Source of the DNA: Kluyvera sichuanensis | Lineage (GTDB): Bacteria > Pseudomonadota > Gammaproteobacteria > Enterobacterales > Enterobacteriaceae | Assembly: GCF_014218705.1 (NCBI RefSeq) | Contig: NZ_JABBJF010000006.1 | Span: 1-64,000, forward strand | Direction of reading: 5' to 3' | Length of the DNA: 64,000 nucleotides | Part shown: piece by piece, positions 51,384-62,574 of the stretch | Position numbering within the stretch: the stretch's first letter is position 1 | How the letters are laid out: the number at the start of each line of letters is the position of its first letter | Notes under the pieces: generated by a model | Databases searched by the model: none | Seen by the model: only the letters and a program-made list of their open reading frames with translations | Told to the model about the DNA's origin: nothing | Made by a program: the position numbers and the translations under genes

Positions 51384-52826
51384 TTACTCGACGGTCAGGA
51401 TACGCGTGGTGTTGGTTGAGCCCACGGTGCTCATCACGTCGCCCTGAGTCACGATAACCAGGTCGCCGGACATCAGATAGCCTTTGTCGCGCAGCAGGTT
51501 CACCGCATCGTGTGCGGCAGCGACGCCGTCGCATTCGCTATCGAAGAATACCGGGGTGACGCCACGGTACAGCGCCGTCAGGTTCAGCGTACGCTCGTGA
51601 CGAGACATGGCGAAGATAGGCAGCCCGGAAGTGATACGGGAGGTCATCAGCGCGGTACGGCCAGACTCGGTCATGGTGATGATGGCGGTAACGCCTTTCA
51701 GGTGGTTTGCTGCATACATTGCCGACATGGCAATCGCTTCTTCCACGTTGTCGAACTGCACGTCCAGACGGTGTTTAGAGACGTTGATGCTTGGGATCTT
51801 CTCAGCGCCCAGGCAAACGCGCGCCATGGCCGCCACGGTTTCAGAAGGGTACTGGCCCGCCGCAGTTTCCGCAGACAGCATTACCGCATCGGTACCGTCC
51901 AGCACGGCGTTCGCCACGTCCATGACTTCCGCACGGGTAGGCATTGGGTTGGTGATCATCGACTCCATCATCTGGGTCGCGGTAATCACGGAACGGTTCA
52001 GCTGACGCGCGCGACGAATCAGCGCTTTCTGGATACCGACCAGCTCAGGGTCACCGATTTCAACGCCCAGGTCGCCACGGGCAACCATCACCACGTCGGA
52101 GGCCAGAATAATGTCGTCCATCGCGTCCTGGCTGCACACCGCTTCCGCACGTTCTACTTTGGCGACGATTTTCGCATCGCAGCCCGCTTCACGCGCCAGG
52201 CGACGAGCGTAGTTCAGGTCTTCACCGCAGCGCGGGAAGGAGACGGCCAGGTAATCAACGCCAATTTTAGCGGCGGTATGAATATCCGCTTTGTCTTTAT
52301 CGGTCAGGGCTTCAGCCGAGAGGCCACCACCTAACTTGTTGATGCCTTTATTGTTGGACAGCGGGCCACCGACGGTCACTTCGGTGAACACCTTCATGCC
52401 CTGGATTTCCAGTACTTTCAGCTGTACGCGGCCATCATCCAGCAGCAGGATATCGCCCGGCACGACGTCGGCAGGCAGACCTTTATAGTCGATGCCCACT
52501 TTCTCTTTGTCGCCTTCGCCTTTACCGAGGTTGGCATCGAGCAGGAATTTGTCGCCGATATTGAGGAAAACTTTACCTTCTTTGAAGGTAGAAACGCGAA
52601 TTTTTGGTCCTTGCAGATCGCCAAGAATAGCTACATGGCGGCCCAGTTTTGCTGCGATTTCGCGTACTTTGTCAGCGCGTAGCTGATGATCTTCTGGTGT
52701 TCCGTGAGAGAAGTTCATGCGTACGACGTTAGCACCGGCGGAAATCACCTTCTCGAGGTTGTTATCGCGGTCGGTTGCTGGGCCTAACGTGGTGACGATC
52801 TTGGTTCTGCGAAGCCTTCTGGACAT
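51384..52826 (-). CDS. pykA: Pyruvate kinase II
   Basis: Glycolytic enzyme making pyruvate and ATP from phosphoenolpyruvate, 480 residues as in E. coli PykA, the AMP-activated isozyme. N-terminal [19 protein letters not shown], active-site segment [14 protein letters not shown] near 243-256 and [11 protein letters not shown] near 277-287. It sits downstream of hexR on the same strand. Gene order pykA-hexR-zwf is as in E. coli. Confidence 0.97.
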   Translation of the reverse strand: MSRRLRRTKIVTTLGPATDRDNNLEKVISAGANVVRMNFSHGTPEDHQLRADKVREIAAKLGRHVAILGDLQGPKIRVSTFKEGKVFLNIGDKFLLDANLGKGEGDKEKVGIDYKGLPADVVPGDILLLDDGRVQLKVLEIQGMKVFTEVTVGGPLSNNKGINKLGGGLSAEALTDKDKADIHTAAKIGVDYLAVSFPRCGEDLNYARRLAREAGCDAKIVAKVERAEAVCSQDAMDDIILASDVVMVARGDLGVEIGDPELVGIQKALIRRARQLNRSVITATQMMESMITNPMPTRAEVMDVANAVLDGTDAVMLSAETAAGQYPSETVAAMARVCLGAEKIPSINVSKHRLDVQFDNVEEAIAMSAMYAANHLKGVTAIITMTESGRTALMTSRITSGLPIFAMSRHERTLNLTALYRGVTPVFFDSECDGVAAAHDAVNLLRDKGYLMSGDLVIVTQGDVMSTVGSTNTTRILTVE

Positions 52827-52871
52827 GTAATACTCCGTTGACTAATACAACTCAGGTGTTGCGTGAACAGG

Positions 52872-52895
52872 ATTCGGTAGCAAGCGTTACCGAAT
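52872..52895. other. Hairpin between hexR and pykA
   Basis: ATTCGGTA 52872-52879 pairs perfectly with TACCGAAT 52888-52895. There is no T tract in the direction of hexR-pykA transcription, so it is not a usual terminator for hexR. It may be an operator or an mRNA structure. Confidence 0.35.
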
Positions 52896-52926
52896 GTTTT
52901 AATAGGTTACACCGTTATTATCGCTT

Positions 52927-53796
52927 TTAATGATTATCGCTGTGTGCGGATAGCGCTTTATCAAACCGCGATTCCTTTAACGCTTCTTTGACTCGCTTCA
53001 AGTTATCCCGGAATTTCGCCCCTCGACGCAGGGTAAAACCGGTTGCCAGGACATCGATCACGGTAAGCTGCGTGAGTCGGGAGACCATTGGCATATAAAT
53101 GTCGGTATCTTCGGGAACGTCCAGCGTGATGGCAAGGGTCGCTTCTCGGGCCAGCGGCGTGCCAGCGGAGGTGATGGCGATAACCATAGCATCATTTTCC
53201 CTCGCCACCTGGGCGACCTCAACCAGGCTTTTAGTTCTACCGGTATGGGAAATCAGCACCACAACGTCATCGTCGCTGCAATTCATACAGCTCATACGTT
53301 GCAGTACGATGTCATCAGAATAGATGACCGGGACGTTAAAGCGAAAAAACTTGTTCATCGCGTCGTGCGCCACGGCGGCGGAAGAACCTAAACCGAAGAA
53401 GGCAATTTTCTTGGCCTGGGTCAGCAGATCCACCGCACGGTTAACCGCCGACATATCCAGCGACTGGCGGACGTGCGCCAGGCTTGCCATGGCGGATTCG
53501 AAAATTTTGGCCGTATATGCCTCAACGCTGTCATCTTCATCAACATTACGATTAACATACGGTGTACCGTTGGCCAGACTTTGGGCAAGATGGAGCTTGA
53601 AGTCGGGGAACCCGCGGGTCTCCATACTGCGACAGAAGCGGTTAACGGTAGGTTCGCTGACCTCGGCCTCAAGGGCGAGCGCGGCAATGCTTGAGTGGAT
53701 TGCCTGTTCAGGAGCGGCAAGAATAACTTCCGCCACTTTTCGCTCGGATTTGCTAAGGTTTTCCAGTTGGGTCTGGATTCTTTCCAGCATGTTCAT
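52927..53796 (-). CDS. hexR: Regulator of hexose catabolism HexR
   Basis: RpiR-family regulator of 289 residues that controls Entner-Doudoroff and related genes and responds to 2-keto-3-deoxy-6-phosphogluconate. The N-terminal helix-turn-helix includes ALEAEVSEPTVNRFCRSM near 42-59. The C-terminal SIS sugar-phosphate domain has FFGLGSSAAVAHDAM near 134-148 and VLISHTGRTK. The start at 53796 (MNMLERIQTQLE) matches E. coli; a longer frame would add 22 residues. It is divergent from zwf, its target. Confidence 0.96.
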   Translation of the reverse strand: MNMLERIQTQLENLSKSERKVAEVILAAPEQAIHSSIAALALEAEVSEPTVNRFCRSMETRGFPDFKLHLAQSLANGTPYVNRNVDEDDSVEAYTAKIFESAMASLAHVRQSLDMSAVNRAVDLLTQAKKIAFFGLGSSAAVAHDAMNKFFRFNVPVIYSDDIVLQRMSCMNCSDDDVVVLISHTGRTKSLVEVAQVARENDAMVIAITSAGTPLAREATLAITLDVPEDTDIYMPMVSRLTQLTVIDVLATGFTLRRGAKFRDNLKRVKEALKESRFDKALSAHSDNH

Positions 53797-54090
53797 CGTG
53801 ACAAGTTGCTCATAGATTGAAACGATTCCATTAATGGGTGAAATCTGCAGGCGTTTTAGCAAGAATATACGCCTGAAGCCTGGCGAAAAGTGGAGAGAAA
53901 CGGCAAAAAATGTTGTTTTTTTTCATTACATGATCAGCGTCGTATTTTAACAGACGCCGCTCGGGCGAAAGAACGAACAATACTGGCGGATTGCCTAAAA
54001 CTCAGGCCTTGATGGTTCCGATTTGTGCGATCGGACGCGGTGACGCGCGTTAAAGGGTTTCGGCAATTTCGTAAACACAGTACAGTGCAC

Positions 54091-54105
54091 CGTAAGAAAA
54101 TTACA
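54091..54105. promoter_or_regulatory. HexR box before zwf
   Basis: CGTAAGAAAATTACA matches 12 of 15 positions of the palindromic HexR consensus TGTAATTAAATTACA. It lies in the 410-base hexR-zwf gap, which shows no gene, about 100 bases before zwf. Confidence 0.65.
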
Positions 54106-54206
54106 ACGATATTCGCTATTTTTCAGGAAAACCTGATAGCTAGCGGGTATATAACCTGGCAGCGCCTTTGGGTGGTCAACCGGGATCTTTAACTGAGGAG
54201 AATGAC

Positions 54207-55682
54207 ATGGCGGTAACGCAAACGGCCCAGGCATGCGATCTGGTCATTTTCGGCGCGAAGGGCGACTTGGCCCGCCGAAAATTGCTGCCTTCCCTGTATC
54301 AGCTGGAAAAAGCCGGCCAGATTAACCCGGACACCCGGATTATCGGCGTAGGCCGTGCCGACTGGGATAAAGCGGCATACACCAAAGTTGTCCGCGAAGC
54401 GCTCGAAACCTTCATGAAAGAGAAGATTGACGAAAGTTTGTGGGATACCCTCAGCGCGCGTCTTGATTTTTGCAACCTTGACGTTAACGATGCGCCAGCA
54501 TTTTCGCGTCTGGGTGAGATGCTCGATCAAAAAAATCGCATCACCATTAACTACTTCGCCATGCCGCCTAGCACCTTTGGCGCCATTTGCCGCGGCCTGG
54601 GTGAAGCGAAGCTGAATGCCAAGCCTGCGCGCGTCGTGATGGAAAAACCACTGGGTACCTCACTGGAAACCTCACGTGAGATTAACGACCAGGTGGGCGA
54701 ATACTTTGAAGAGTGCCAGGTTTACCGTATCGACCACTATCTGGGTAAAGAAACGGTACTGAACTTACTGGCGCTGCGCTTTGCCAACTCCCTGTTCGTG
54801 AACAACTGGGACAACCGCACTATCGACCATGTGGAAATTACCGTGGCTGAGGAAGTCGGGATTGAAGGCCGTTGGGGCTATTTCGATCAGGCTGGTCAAA
54901 TGCGCGACATGATCCAAAACCACCTGCTGCAGATTCTGTGCATGATTGCGATGGCGCCGCCGTCCGATCTGACCGCTGACAGCATTCGTGATGAGAAAGT
55001 GAAAGTGCTGAAGTCGCTGCGCCGCATTGACCGCAGCAACGTTCGCGATAAAACCGTGCGCGGCCAGTATACCGCTGGGTTTGCGCAGGGGCAGAAAGTC
55101 CCGGGCTATCTGGAAGAAGAGGGTGCGAACAAATCCAGCAGCACCGAAACCTTCGTTTCTATTCGCGTGGATATTGATAACTGGCGCTGGGCGGGGGTTC
55201 CGTTCTATCTGCGTACCGGTAAACGTCTGCCGACCAAATGCTCTGAAGTTGTGGTCTACTTCAAAAACCCTGAGCTGAACCTGTTCAAGGAAACCTGGCC
55301 TGAGCTGCCGCAGAACAAACTGACTATCCGTCTGCAGCCAGATGAAGGCGTGGATATTCAGATCCTTAACAAAGTTCCAGGCCTGGAGCACAAGCATAAC
55401 CTGCAGGTGACCAAGTTGGATCTGAGCTACTCCGAAACCTTCAATCAGACTCACCTGGCGGACGCCTACGAACGTCTGCTGCTGGAGACCATGCGTGGTA
55501 TTCAGGCGCTGTTCGTACGTCGTGACGAAGTGGAAGAAGCGTGGAAGTGGGTCGACTCCATCACGGAAGCATGGGCAAGTGATAAAGACGCGCCGAAACC
55601 GTACCAGGCTGGCACCTGGGGGCCGGTAGCTTCGGTTGCGATGATCACCCGTGATGGTCGCTCCTGGAACGAGTTCGAATAA
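54207..55682 (+). CDS. zwf: Glucose-6-phosphate 1-dehydrogenase
   Basis: First enzyme of the oxidative pentose phosphate and Entner-Doudoroff routes, giving NADPH; 491 residues as in E. coli. The coenzyme motif [16 protein letters not shown] is near 16-31 and the substrate/catalytic motif RIDHYLGKE near 176-184. The ATG at 54207 has GAGGAG seven bases upstream. HexR box upstream; terminator downstream. Confidence 0.98.
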   Translation: MAVTQTAQACDLVIFGAKGDLARRKLLPSLYQLEKAGQINPDTRIIGVGRADWDKAAYTKVVREALETFMKEKIDESLWDTLSARLDFCNLDVNDAPAFSRLGEMLDQKNRITINYFAMPPSTFGAICRGLGEAKLNAKPARVVMEKPLGTSLETSREINDQVGEYFEECQVYRIDHYLGKETVLNLLALRFANSLFVNNWDNRTIDHVEITVAEEVGIEGRWGYFDQAGQMRDMIQNHLLQILCMIAMAPPSDLTADSIRDEKVKVLKSLRRIDRSNVRDKTVRGQYTAGFAQGQKVPGYLEEEGANKSSSTETFVSIRVDIDNWRWAGVPFYLRTGKRLPTKCSEVVVYFKNPELNLFKETWPELPQNKLTIRLQPDEGVDIQILNKVPGLEHKHNLQVTKLDLSYSETFNQTHLADAYERLLLETMRGIQALFVRRDEVEEAWKWVDSITEAWASDKDAPKPYQAGTWGPVASVAMITRDGRSWNEFE

Positions 55683-55707
55683 CCGGCTGCGATAATCCGG
55701 AAGGGTT

Positions 55708-55723
55708 ATTTTACCGGTAACAT
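55708..55723. promoter_or_regulatory. GntR operator 1, upstream of edd
   Basis: ATTTTACCGGTAACAT differs from the perfect GntR palindrome ATGTTACCGGTAACAT by one base. It lies 25 bases after the zwf stop and about 200 bases before edd. GntR represses edd-eda in the absence of gluconate. Confidence 0.8.
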
Positions 55724-55760
55724 GATCTAACACAGCATGTAGTGCTATTTTTACGCATTT

Positions 55761-55796
55761 AAGCCCCGGGTGGATTCACCACCGGGGCTTTTTTTA
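55761..55796 (+). terminator. Terminator of zwf
   Basis: AAGCCCCGG pairs with CCGGGGCTT around a GTGG...CCAC inner part, then runs into seven T residues. Confidence 0.88.
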
Positions 55797-55915
55797 TTAC
55801 ACTACGGGCAGACCTTTGCCTCTGAGCTGCGCTATACGGGCTTTTCCGATAAATCAGACCTATGATTTAACCGTGTAAGATAGCGGCCTGGACAGAAAAA
55901 TTTTAAGGAGCCTTT

Positions 55916-57727
55916 ATGAACTCTGTAATGTTACGCGTAACAAATCGTATTATTGAACGCTCGCGTGAAACCCGCGAAGCCTACCTGGCGCGTATCAATC
56001 AGGCCAAAACTGAAACGGTTCACCGTTCTGAACTGGCCTGCGGTAACCTGGCACACGGTTTCGCTGCCTGCCAACCGGACGATAAAGCATCGCTGAAGAG
56101 TATGCTGCGTAACAATATCGCGATCATTACCTCCTATAACGACATGCTTTCTGCCCATCAGCCTTATGAACACTACCCGGAGTTGATCCGTAAAGCGCTG
56201 CACAGCGTGAACGCGGTTGGTCAGGTCGCGGGTGGTGTCCCGGCCATGTGTGACGGAGTGACACAGGGGCAAGACGGTATGGAGCTTTCCCTGCTGAGCC
56301 GCGAAGTGATCGCGATGTCTGCCGCCGTGGGCCTGTCACATAATATGTTTGACGGTGCGCTGTACCTCGGTGTGTGCGACAAAATCGTCCCAGGGCTTGC
56401 CATGGCGGCGCTCTCCTTTGGTCATCTGCCGTCCGTGTTTATTCCATCAGGCCCGATGGCGAGCGGCCTGCCGAACAAAGAAAAAGTACGTATCCGTCAG
56501 CTGTATGCTGAAGGTAAGGTGGATCGTAACGCGCTGCTGGAATCTGAAGCCGCGTCGTATCATGCACCGGGCACCTGCACCTTCTATGGCACCGCCAACA
56601 CCAACCAAATGGTGATCGAATTTATGGGCATGCAGTTGCCGGGTTCCTCATTCGTACACCCGGATGCACCGCTGCGTGCTGAACTGACCGCTGCCGCCGC
56701 GCGTCAGGTAACGCGCATGACCGGTAACGGTAACGAGTGGATGCCGCTCGGTAAAATGATCGATGAAAAAGTGGTGGTCAACGGCATCGTGGCGCTGCTG
56801 GCAACCGGCGGTTCAACCAACCACACCATGCACCTGGTGGCGATGGCGCGCGCGGCGGGCATCATCATCAACTGGGATGATTTCTCCGATCTTTCTGAAG
56901 TCGTGCCGCTGATGGCGCGCCTCTACCCGAACGGCCCGGCCGATATCAACCACTTCCAGGCGGCGGGTGGCGTACCGGTACTGGTACGTGAACTGCTGAA
57001 AGGTGGCCTGCTGCACGAAAACGTCAATACGGTGGCCGGTTTTGGTCTCTCGCACTACACCATGGAACCGTGGCTGAACGAGGGCAAGCTTGACTGGCGT
57101 GAAGGCGCAACCGCGTCGCTGGATGACAACATCATCGCCACCTTCGACAAACCGTTCTCAAAACACGGCGGCACCAAAGTGCTGAGCGGTAACCTGGGTC
57201 GTGCGGTGATGAAAACGTCGGCGGTACCGGTTGAAAACCAGATTATTGAAGCGCCAGCCGTGGTCTTCGAGAGCCAGCACGATGTGCTGCCAGCGTTCGA
57301 AGCGGGTTTATTGGATAAAGATTGCGTGGTTGTTGTGCGCCATCAAGGGCCAAAAGCGAACGGCATGCCAGAATTACATAAACTTATGCCGCCACTTGGT
57401 GTATTATTGGACCGCTGTTTCAAAATTGCGTTAGTTACTGATGGACGACTGTCCGGTGCATCCGGTAAAGTGCCGTCAGCGATCCACGTAACCCCTGAAG
57501 CTTATGACGGTGGCCTGCTGGCGAAAGTGCGCGATGGCGACATGATTCGCGTCAATGGCCAGACTGGCGAACTGACGCTGCTGGTTGATGACGCTGAACT
57601 GGCCGCACGCCAACCGCATATTCCCGATCTGAGCGCTTCGCGCGTGGGGACAGGCCGTGAACTGTTTAGCGCACTACGGGAAAAACTGTCCGGCGCAGAG
57701 CAGGGTGCAACCTGTATTACCTTTTAA
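55916..57727 (+). CDS. edd: Phosphogluconate dehydratase
   Basis: Converts 6-phosphogluconate to KDPG in the Entner-Doudoroff pathway; 603 residues, the E. coli length. IlvD/Edd family iron-sulphur enzyme with [20 protein letters not shown] near 110-129 and [20 protein letters not shown] near 503-522, the family signatures. The first codons contain a palindrome that looks like a GntR operator. eda follows after 39 bases, so edd-eda form an operon. Confidence 0.98.
   Translation: MNSVMLRVTNRIIERSRETREAYLARINQAKTETVHRSELACGNLAHGFAACQPDDKASLKSMLRNNIAIITSYNDMLSAHQPYEHYPELIRKALHSVNAVGQVAGGVPAMCDGVTQGQDGMELSLLSREVIAMSAAVGLSHNMFDGALYLGVCDKIVPGLAMAALSFGHLPSVFIPSGPMASGLPNKEKVRIRQLYAEGKVDRNALLESEAASYHAPGTCTFYGTANTNQMVIEFMGMQLPGSSFVHPDAPLRAELTAAAARQVTRMTGNGNEWMPLGKMIDEKVVVNGIVALLATGGSTNHTMHLVAMARAAGIIINWDDFSDLSEVVPLMARLYPNGPADINHFQAAGGVPVLVRELLKGGLLHENVNTVAGFGLSHYTMEPWLNEGKLDWREGATASLDDNIIATFDKPFSKHGGTKVLSGNLGRAVMKTSAVPVENQIIEAPAVVFESQHDVLPAFEAGLLDKDCVVVVRHQGPKANGMPELHKLMPPLGVLLDRCFKIALVTDGRLSGASGKVPSAIHVTPEAYDGGLLAKVRDGDMIRVNGQTGELTLLVDDAELAARQPHIPDLSASRVGTGRELFSALREKLSGAEQGATCITF
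55928..55943. promoter_or_regulatory. GntR operator 2, inside edd
   Basis: ATGTTACGCGTAACAA holds a 14-base perfect palindrome with the GntR half-sites GTTAC and GTAAC. It begins 12 bases into edd. Its centre is 220 bases from that of operator 1, about 21 helical turns. Confidence 0.65.
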
Positions 57728-57766
57728 GATGACACGTTTTGTAGATCTGGCGAGAGAAAATTTCTG

Positions 57767-58408
57767 ATGAAAAACTGGAAAACAACGGCTGAAGCAATCC
57801 TGACCACTGGCCCGGTAGTACCGGTAATCGTGGTTAACAAGCTTGAGCACGCAGTACCGATGGCGAAGGCGCTGGTTGCTGGTGGCGTACGCGTGCTGGA
57901 AGTGACGCTGCGTACCGCTTGTGCGATGGACGCTATCCGCGCCATTGCTAAAGAAGTGCCGGACGCTATCGTGGGCGCGGGTACCGTGACCAACGCTCAG
58001 CAGCTGAAAGAAGTGACCGAAGCTGGCGCGCAGTTTGCTATCAGCCCAGGCCTGACCGACAGCCTGCTGAAAGCGGCGACCGCGGGTACTATTCCGCTGA
58101 TCCCAGGTATCTGCTCCGTGTCTGAACTGATGCTGGGTATGGAACACGGCCTGAAAGAGTTCAAATTCTTCCCAGCTGAAGCGAACGGCGGCGTGAAAGC
58201 GCTGCAGGCGATCGCGGGTCCATTCTCTCAGATTCGTTTCTGCCCAACCGGCGGTATCTCCCCAGCTAACTACCGTGACTACCTGGCGCTGAAAAGCGTA
58301 CTGTGCATCGGCGGTTCCTGGCTGGTGCCAGCTGACGCGCTGGAATCAGGCGACTACGATCGCATCACCAAGCTGGCTCGCGAAGCGGTTGAAGGCGCGA
58401 AGCTGTAA
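57767..58408 (+). CDS. eda: KDPG aldolase
   Basis: Splits 2-keto-3-deoxy-6-phosphogluconate into pyruvate and glyceraldehyde-3-phosphate; it also serves pectin and uronate breakdown, which links it to the rhiN-type genes of this window. It is a TIM barrel of 213 residues with [15 protein letters not shown] near 44-58 and the Schiff-base lysine in [15 protein letters not shown] near 128-142. E. coli length. Confidence 0.98.
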   Translation: MKNWKTTAEAILTTGPVVPVIVVNKLEHAVPMAKALVAGGVRVLEVTLRTACAMDAIRAIAKEVPDAIVGAGTVTNAQQLKEVTEAGAQFAISPGLTDSLLKAATAGTIPLIPGICSVSELMLGMEHGLKEFKFFPAEANGGVKALQAIAGPFSQIRFCPTGGISPANYRDYLALKSVLCIGGSWLVPADALESGDYDRITKLAREAVEGAKL

Positions 58409-58451
58409 GGTGTTTGCTGCACCCAGCCTGATGGCCGGGTAAGCAAAAGAA

Positions 58452-58483
58452 GGGCGGGTATGCGCAAGCAGCCCGCCTTTTTT
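58452..58483 (+). terminator. Terminator of edd-eda
   Basis: GGCGGG 58453-58458 pairs with CCCGCC 58472-58477, followed by TTTTTT. It abuts the purT stop and may serve both strands. Confidence 0.78.
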
Positions 58484-58484
58484 C

Positions 58485-59663
58485 TTATCCCTGAACTACC
58501 ACGGCCGCAGCGGCGATTTTGGCACGCTCGACGGCCTCTTCAACTCTGTCCGCCGTTGCCAGCGCCACGCCCATACGGCGAGAACCCGCAATATCCGGTT
58601 TACCGAACAGACGCAGCTGTACCCCGGCGCTTAGCGCATTCTGCACGTTATCAAAGGTGACGTTGCGGCTGGTCAGCGTGGGCAGCAGTACCGCAGAAGC
58701 GGACGGGCCGTACTGACGGATAGCGCCAATCGGCAGCCCGAGGAAAGCGCGAACGTGCAGAGCAAACTCGGAGACGTCCTGCGAAATCAGCGTCACCATC
58801 CCGGTATCGTGCGGGCGAGGGGAGACTTCGCTGAACACCACGTCATCACCACACACAAACAGCTCTACGCCGAAAAGACCATAGCCGCCCAGCGCCAGCA
58901 CCACCTCGCGGGCGATCTCCTGTGCACGCGCCAGCGCCAGTTCGCTCATCTGCTGCGGCTGCCAGGATTCGCGGTAGTCGCCATCTTCCTGACGATGGCC
59001 CACCGGGGCGCAGAAGTGCACGCCGTCGACGGCATTGACGGTCAGCAGGGTGATTTCGAAATCGAAGTTAACCACCCCTTCAACAATCACCCGGCCCGCC
59101 CCGGCGCGACCGCCTTCCTGCGCATACTGCCAGGCCTGCGCCAGCTGATCTTCACGGCGAATAAAGGTCTGGCCCTTGCCGGATGAACTCATCACCGGCT
59201 TCACGATGCACGGCAGGCCGATATCGGTGACCGCCTCACGGAACTGTGCTTCACTGTCGGCAAAATGGTAGGCCGAGGTGGGAAGTTTGAGGGTTTCCGC
59301 CGCCAGACGGCGAATGCCTTCGCGGTTCATCGTCAGTTTGGTTGCCCGGGCGCATGGCACCACTTTTTGGCCTGCCTGCTCAAGCTCAATCAGCGTGTCC
59401 GTGGCAATAGCTTCAATTTCTGGCACGATAAAGTCAGGTTTTTCCTGCGCAACCAGCGCTTTCAGGACGTTGCCATCGAGCATGTTGATAACGTAAGCGC
59501 GGTGCGCAACGTGCATGGCTGGCGCATCGGCGTAACGATCCACGGCGATCACTTCAATACCTAAGCGCTGGCATTCGATCGCCACTTCCTTACCTAACTC
59601 ACCTGAACCCAGAAGCATTACGCGCGTCGCAGCGGGACGCAGAGCTGTTCCTAATAACGTCAT
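58485..59663 (-). CDS. purT: Formate-dependent GAR transformylase PurT
   Basis: Purine-synthesis enzyme that makes formyl-GAR from GAR, formate and ATP; 392 residues, ATP-grasp fold. It has [19 protein letters not shown] near 18-36, the ATP loop [11 protein letters not shown] near 158-168 and [16 protein letters not shown] near 277-292. The ATG at 59663 ([11 protein letters not shown]) matches E. coli; the longer frame adds four residues. A PurR box lies 41 bases upstream. Confidence 0.97.
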   Translation of the reverse strand: MTLLGTALRPAATRVMLLGSGELGKEVAIECQRLGIEVIAVDRYADAPAMHVAHRAYVINMLDGNVLKALVAQEKPDFIVPEIEAIATDTLIELEQAGQKVVPCARATKLTMNREGIRRLAAETLKLPTSAYHFADSEAQFREAVTDIGLPCIVKPVMSSSGKGQTFIRREDQLAQAWQYAQEGGRAGAGRVIVEGVVNFDFEITLLTVNAVDGVHFCAPVGHRQEDGDYRESWQPQQMSELALARAQEIAREVVLALGGYGLFGVELFVCGDDVVFSEVSPRPHDTGMVTLISQDVSEFALHVRAFLGLPIGAIRQYGPSASAVLLPTLTSRNVTFDNVQNALSAGVQLRLFGKPDIAGSRRMGVALATADRVEEAVERAKIAAAAVVVQG

Positions 59664-59703
59664 TACCCATTCCACCGTCTATCCAAAGTTTGGCGCATTA
59701 TAA

Positions 59704-59719
59704 ACGAAAACGTTTGCGT
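59704..59719. promoter_or_regulatory. PurR box of purT
   Basis: ACGAAAACGTTTGCGT differs by one base from the palindromic PurR consensus ACGCAAACGTTTGCGT and lies just upstream of purT, a known PurR target. Confidence 0.88.
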
Positions 59720-59840
59720 CTGTCTTGCAAGTGGCACAAAAGACGGATGAAACGTAGGATGAGGGGATAGGTTAAGTTGGCAATGAGCGCGACTTTTGCC
59801 AGGCTTAATAATGAATTAACACGACAAGAAGAATAACGAG

Positions 59841-61892
59841 ATGCCACCTAAAGCGAAACGGATACCCCACACCATGACTTTGCATGGTGATACGCGCGTC
59901 GATAACTACTACTGGCTTCGCGATGACACGCGCTCTAAACCAGCGGTGCTTGATTACCTGCAGCAGGAGAACGCCTACGGGCGTCAAGTGATGTCCTCCC
60001 AGCGCAGCCTGCAGGATCGCGTGCTAAAAGAGATTGTCGACAGGATCCCTCCACGTGAGGTTTCAGCGCCCTATATCAAAAACGGCTATCGCTATCGCCA
60101 GGTGTTTGAGCCGGGCCGTGAATATGCGATTTACCAGCGCCAGGCATTAAACAGCGATGAGTGGTCCTTGCTGATTGATGAAAATAAAAGGGCGGCGCAC
60201 AGCGAATTCTATACCCTGGGCGGGCTGAACGTCGCACCAGACAATAACCTGCTGGCGGTCACCGAGGATTTCCTCTCCCGCCGTCAGTACAGTCTGCGTA
60301 TCCGCCATCTGGAGAATGAAACCTGGCTGCCGGAGGTGATTGACGATGTTTCACCGGGCGTGGTGTGGGCCAACGATTCCCGGGTGCTTTACTACGTGCG
60401 TCAGCATCCAACGACGCTGCTGCCGTGGCAGGTGTGGCGACATCAGGTTGGTGCGCCTGCTGAGCAGGATGAGCTAATTTACGAAGAGCGCGACGAGACG
60501 TTTTACGTCAGCCTGCACAAGACCTCTTCACGCCAGTATGTGGTGATTGCGTTGTCCAGCACCACCACTAGCGAAATGCTGTTGCTGGATGCCGACCAGC
60601 CTAACGCCGAGCCGCGCGTCTATGTCCCGCGCCGTAAAGATCATGAGTACAGCCTCGATCACTACCAAAACCAGTTCTACCTGCGTTCTAACCGCGAGGG
60701 TAAAAACTTCGGCCTGTACCGCAGTGAATCCTGGGAAGAGGCCGAGTGGCAAACCCTGATCGCGCCGCGCGATGCGGTGATGCTGGAGGATTTCACGCTG
60801 TTTCGCGACTGGCTGGTGGTGGAAGAGCGCCAGCATGGCTTAACCCGCCTGCGTCAAATCCATCGCCATCGCCAACAGGAAACGGCCATTGCCTTTGACG
60901 ATCCGGCCTATGTGACGTGGATTGCCTATAACCCGGAACCGGAAACCGCCTGCCTGCGCTACGGCTATTCGTCGATGACCACCCCGGATACGCTGTTTGA
61001 GCTGGATATGGACAGCGGCGAGCGGCGTGTGCTGAAGCAGCAGGAGGTGAAAGGGTTCGACGCCAGTCGTTACCGCAGTGAACGTATCTGGATTACTGCA
61101 CGCGATGGCGTCGAGGTGCCCGTGTCGTTGGTCTATCGTCATGAGCATTTTCGTCGCGGTAAAAATCCGCTGCTGGTCTACGGCTACGGCTCCTACGGGG
61201 CCAGTATGGACGCCGATTTTAGCAGCAGCCGCTTAAGCCTGCTCGACCGGGGCTTTGTCTTTGCCATCGCCCATATTCGCGGCGGCGGTGAACTGGGGCA
61301 ACTCTGGTATGAAGAGGGGAAATTCCTTAAAAAGAAAAACACCTTCAATGACTACCTCGATGCCTGCGATGCGCTGCTGGCGAAAGGCTATGGCGACCCG
61401 GCGCTCTGTTATGGCATGGGCGGTAGCGCGGGAGGCTTGTTGATGGGAACCGTGATTAACGAGCGTCCTGAACTGTTCCATGGCGTTGTTGCGCAGGTGC
61501 CGTTCGTCGATGTGGTGACCACGATGCTCGATGAGTCGATTCCGCTGACCACCGGCGAATTTGAGGAGTGGGGTAATCCGCAGGATGAAACCTACTATCG
61601 CTATATGAAGTCCTATAGCCCTTATGACAACGTCAAAGCACAGGTTTATCCGCACCTGCTGGTGACCTCCGGGCTGCATGATTCACAGGTGCAATACTGG
61701 GAGCCAGCAAAATGGGTGGCGAAGCTGCGTGAGCTGAAGGTAGACGATAACCTGCTGCTACTGTGCACCGAGATGGACTCCGGCCACGGTGGGAAGTCCG
61801 GGCGCTATAAAAGCTATGAAGGGGTGGCGCTGGAGTTTGCCTTCCTGATTGCCCTGGCGCAGGGGACCTTGCCGGGGCAGTCCGAGCGTTAG
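59841..61892 (+). CDS. ptrB: Oligopeptidase B
   Basis: Prolyl-oligopeptidase-family serine peptidase of 683 residues cutting small peptides after Lys or Arg in the cytoplasm. An N-terminal beta-propeller precedes an alpha/beta-hydrolase with catalytic Ser in [12 protein letters not shown]-like [10 protein letters not shown] near 524-533, Asp in [14 protein letters not shown] and His in [10 protein letters not shown]. It is three residues shorter than in E. coli. The stop codon directly abuts the exoX stop codon on the other strand. Confidence 0.96.
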   Translation: MPPKAKRIPHTMTLHGDTRVDNYYWLRDDTRSKPAVLDYLQQENAYGRQVMSSQRSLQDRVLKEIVDRIPPREVSAPYIKNGYRYRQVFEPGREYAIYQRQALNSDEWSLLIDENKRAAHSEFYTLGGLNVAPDNNLLAVTEDFLSRRQYSLRIRHLENETWLPEVIDDVSPGVVWANDSRVLYYVRQHPTTLLPWQVWRHQVGAPAEQDELIYEERDETFYVSLHKTSSRQYVVIALSSTTTSEMLLLDADQPNAEPRVYVPRRKDHEYSLDHYQNQFYLRSNREGKNFGLYRSESWEEAEWQTLIAPRDAVMLEDFTLFRDWLVVEERQHGLTRLRQIHRHRQQETAIAFDDPAYVTWIAYNPEPETACLRYGYSSMTTPDTLFELDMDSGERRVLKQQEVKGFDASRYRSERIWITARDGVEVPVSLVYRHEHFRRGKNPLLVYGYGSYGASMDADFSSSRLSLLDRGFVFAIAHIRGGGELGQLWYEEGKFLKKKNTFNDYLDACDALLAKGYGDPALCYGMGGSAGGLLMGTVINERPELFHGVVAQVPFVDVVTTMLDESIPLTTGEFEEWGNPQDETYYRYMKSYSPYDNVKAQVYPHLLVTSGLHDSQVQYWEPAKWVAKLRELKVDDNLLLLCTEMDSGHGGKSGRYKSYEGVALEFAFLIALAQGTLPGQSER

Positions 61893-62552
61893 CTACTGCT
61901 CGAGGTAGTGTTTGAGGGTTACGCGCAGTTCCGGGCTCATGCGGTCGAGGTTGTTAAACAACCAGCGCAGGTAGCCCGGATCGTTCTTCGCCACTTCAGC
62001 CACTTCCTGCCCGCGGTATTTGCCGAAGGTAAAGGTACGCAGCAGCGCCGGTCGGCCGGTGACGTCTACCATCTGATCCGGCGTCCAGCCTGATACCTGC
62101 ATAATGTCAATCAGCAGCGAAGCGGTGATATAACAGTCGTAAAGCGCGCGGTGATGATGCAGACCCGGTGGCGTTGCCACGCTTAGCTTGCGTGACTTGT
62201 ACAGCGCCATATTGCTGTACTTGATGCCCGGCCACAGGCGGCGGGCCATCTTCATGGTGCAGATCCACTCGCCGTCCATTTCTGGCAGCACGCGGCGGTC
62301 GAAGCTGGCATTGTGGGCGACATACCACGGGCTACCCTGATAAAACGGCACCACTTCCTCAATCCACGGTTTGTCTGCCACCATCTCTTCGGTGATCCGG
62401 TGAATGGCCATCGCTTGCGGGCTGATAGGGCGGTCCGGACGCACCAGGTGACTCATGGGGTTGACGATTTTACCGTCAATAACATCAACGGAGGCGATCT
62501 CCACGATGCCCCCTTGCAGGTCACAGGTTTCTGTATCGATTACGCGCAGCAT
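61893..62552 (-). CDS. exoX: Exodeoxyribonuclease X
   Basis: DnaQ/DEDD-family 3'-5' exonuclease of 219 residues used in mismatch repair and recombination. Motif ExoI is RVIDTETCDLQGG near 3-15 (Asp6, Glu8), ExoII lies in YVAHNASFDRRVLP near 78-91 and ExoIII in HHHRALYDCYIT near 132-143. The C-terminus has a small domain with RPALLRTFTFGKYRGQEVAEVA. It is convergent with ptrB with no spacer. Confidence 0.95.
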   Translation of the reverse strand: MLRVIDTETCDLQGGIVEIASVDVIDGKIVNPMSHLVRPDRPISPQAMAIHRITEEMVADKPWIEEVVPFYQGSPWYVAHNASFDRRVLPEMDGEWICTMKMARRLWPGIKYSNMALYKSRKLSVATPPGLHHHRALYDCYITASLLIDIMQVSGWTPDQMVDVTGRPALLRTFTFGKYRGQEVAEVAKNDPGYLRWLFNNLDRMSPELRVTLKHYLEQ

Positions 62553-62574
62553 GGCAAACTCCGGCCTAAAACGC

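Noticed and set aside
57740-57770. Possible KdgR box before eda
   Set aside because: AGAAAATTTCT lacks the 3-base centre and the C/G pair of the KdgR consensus.
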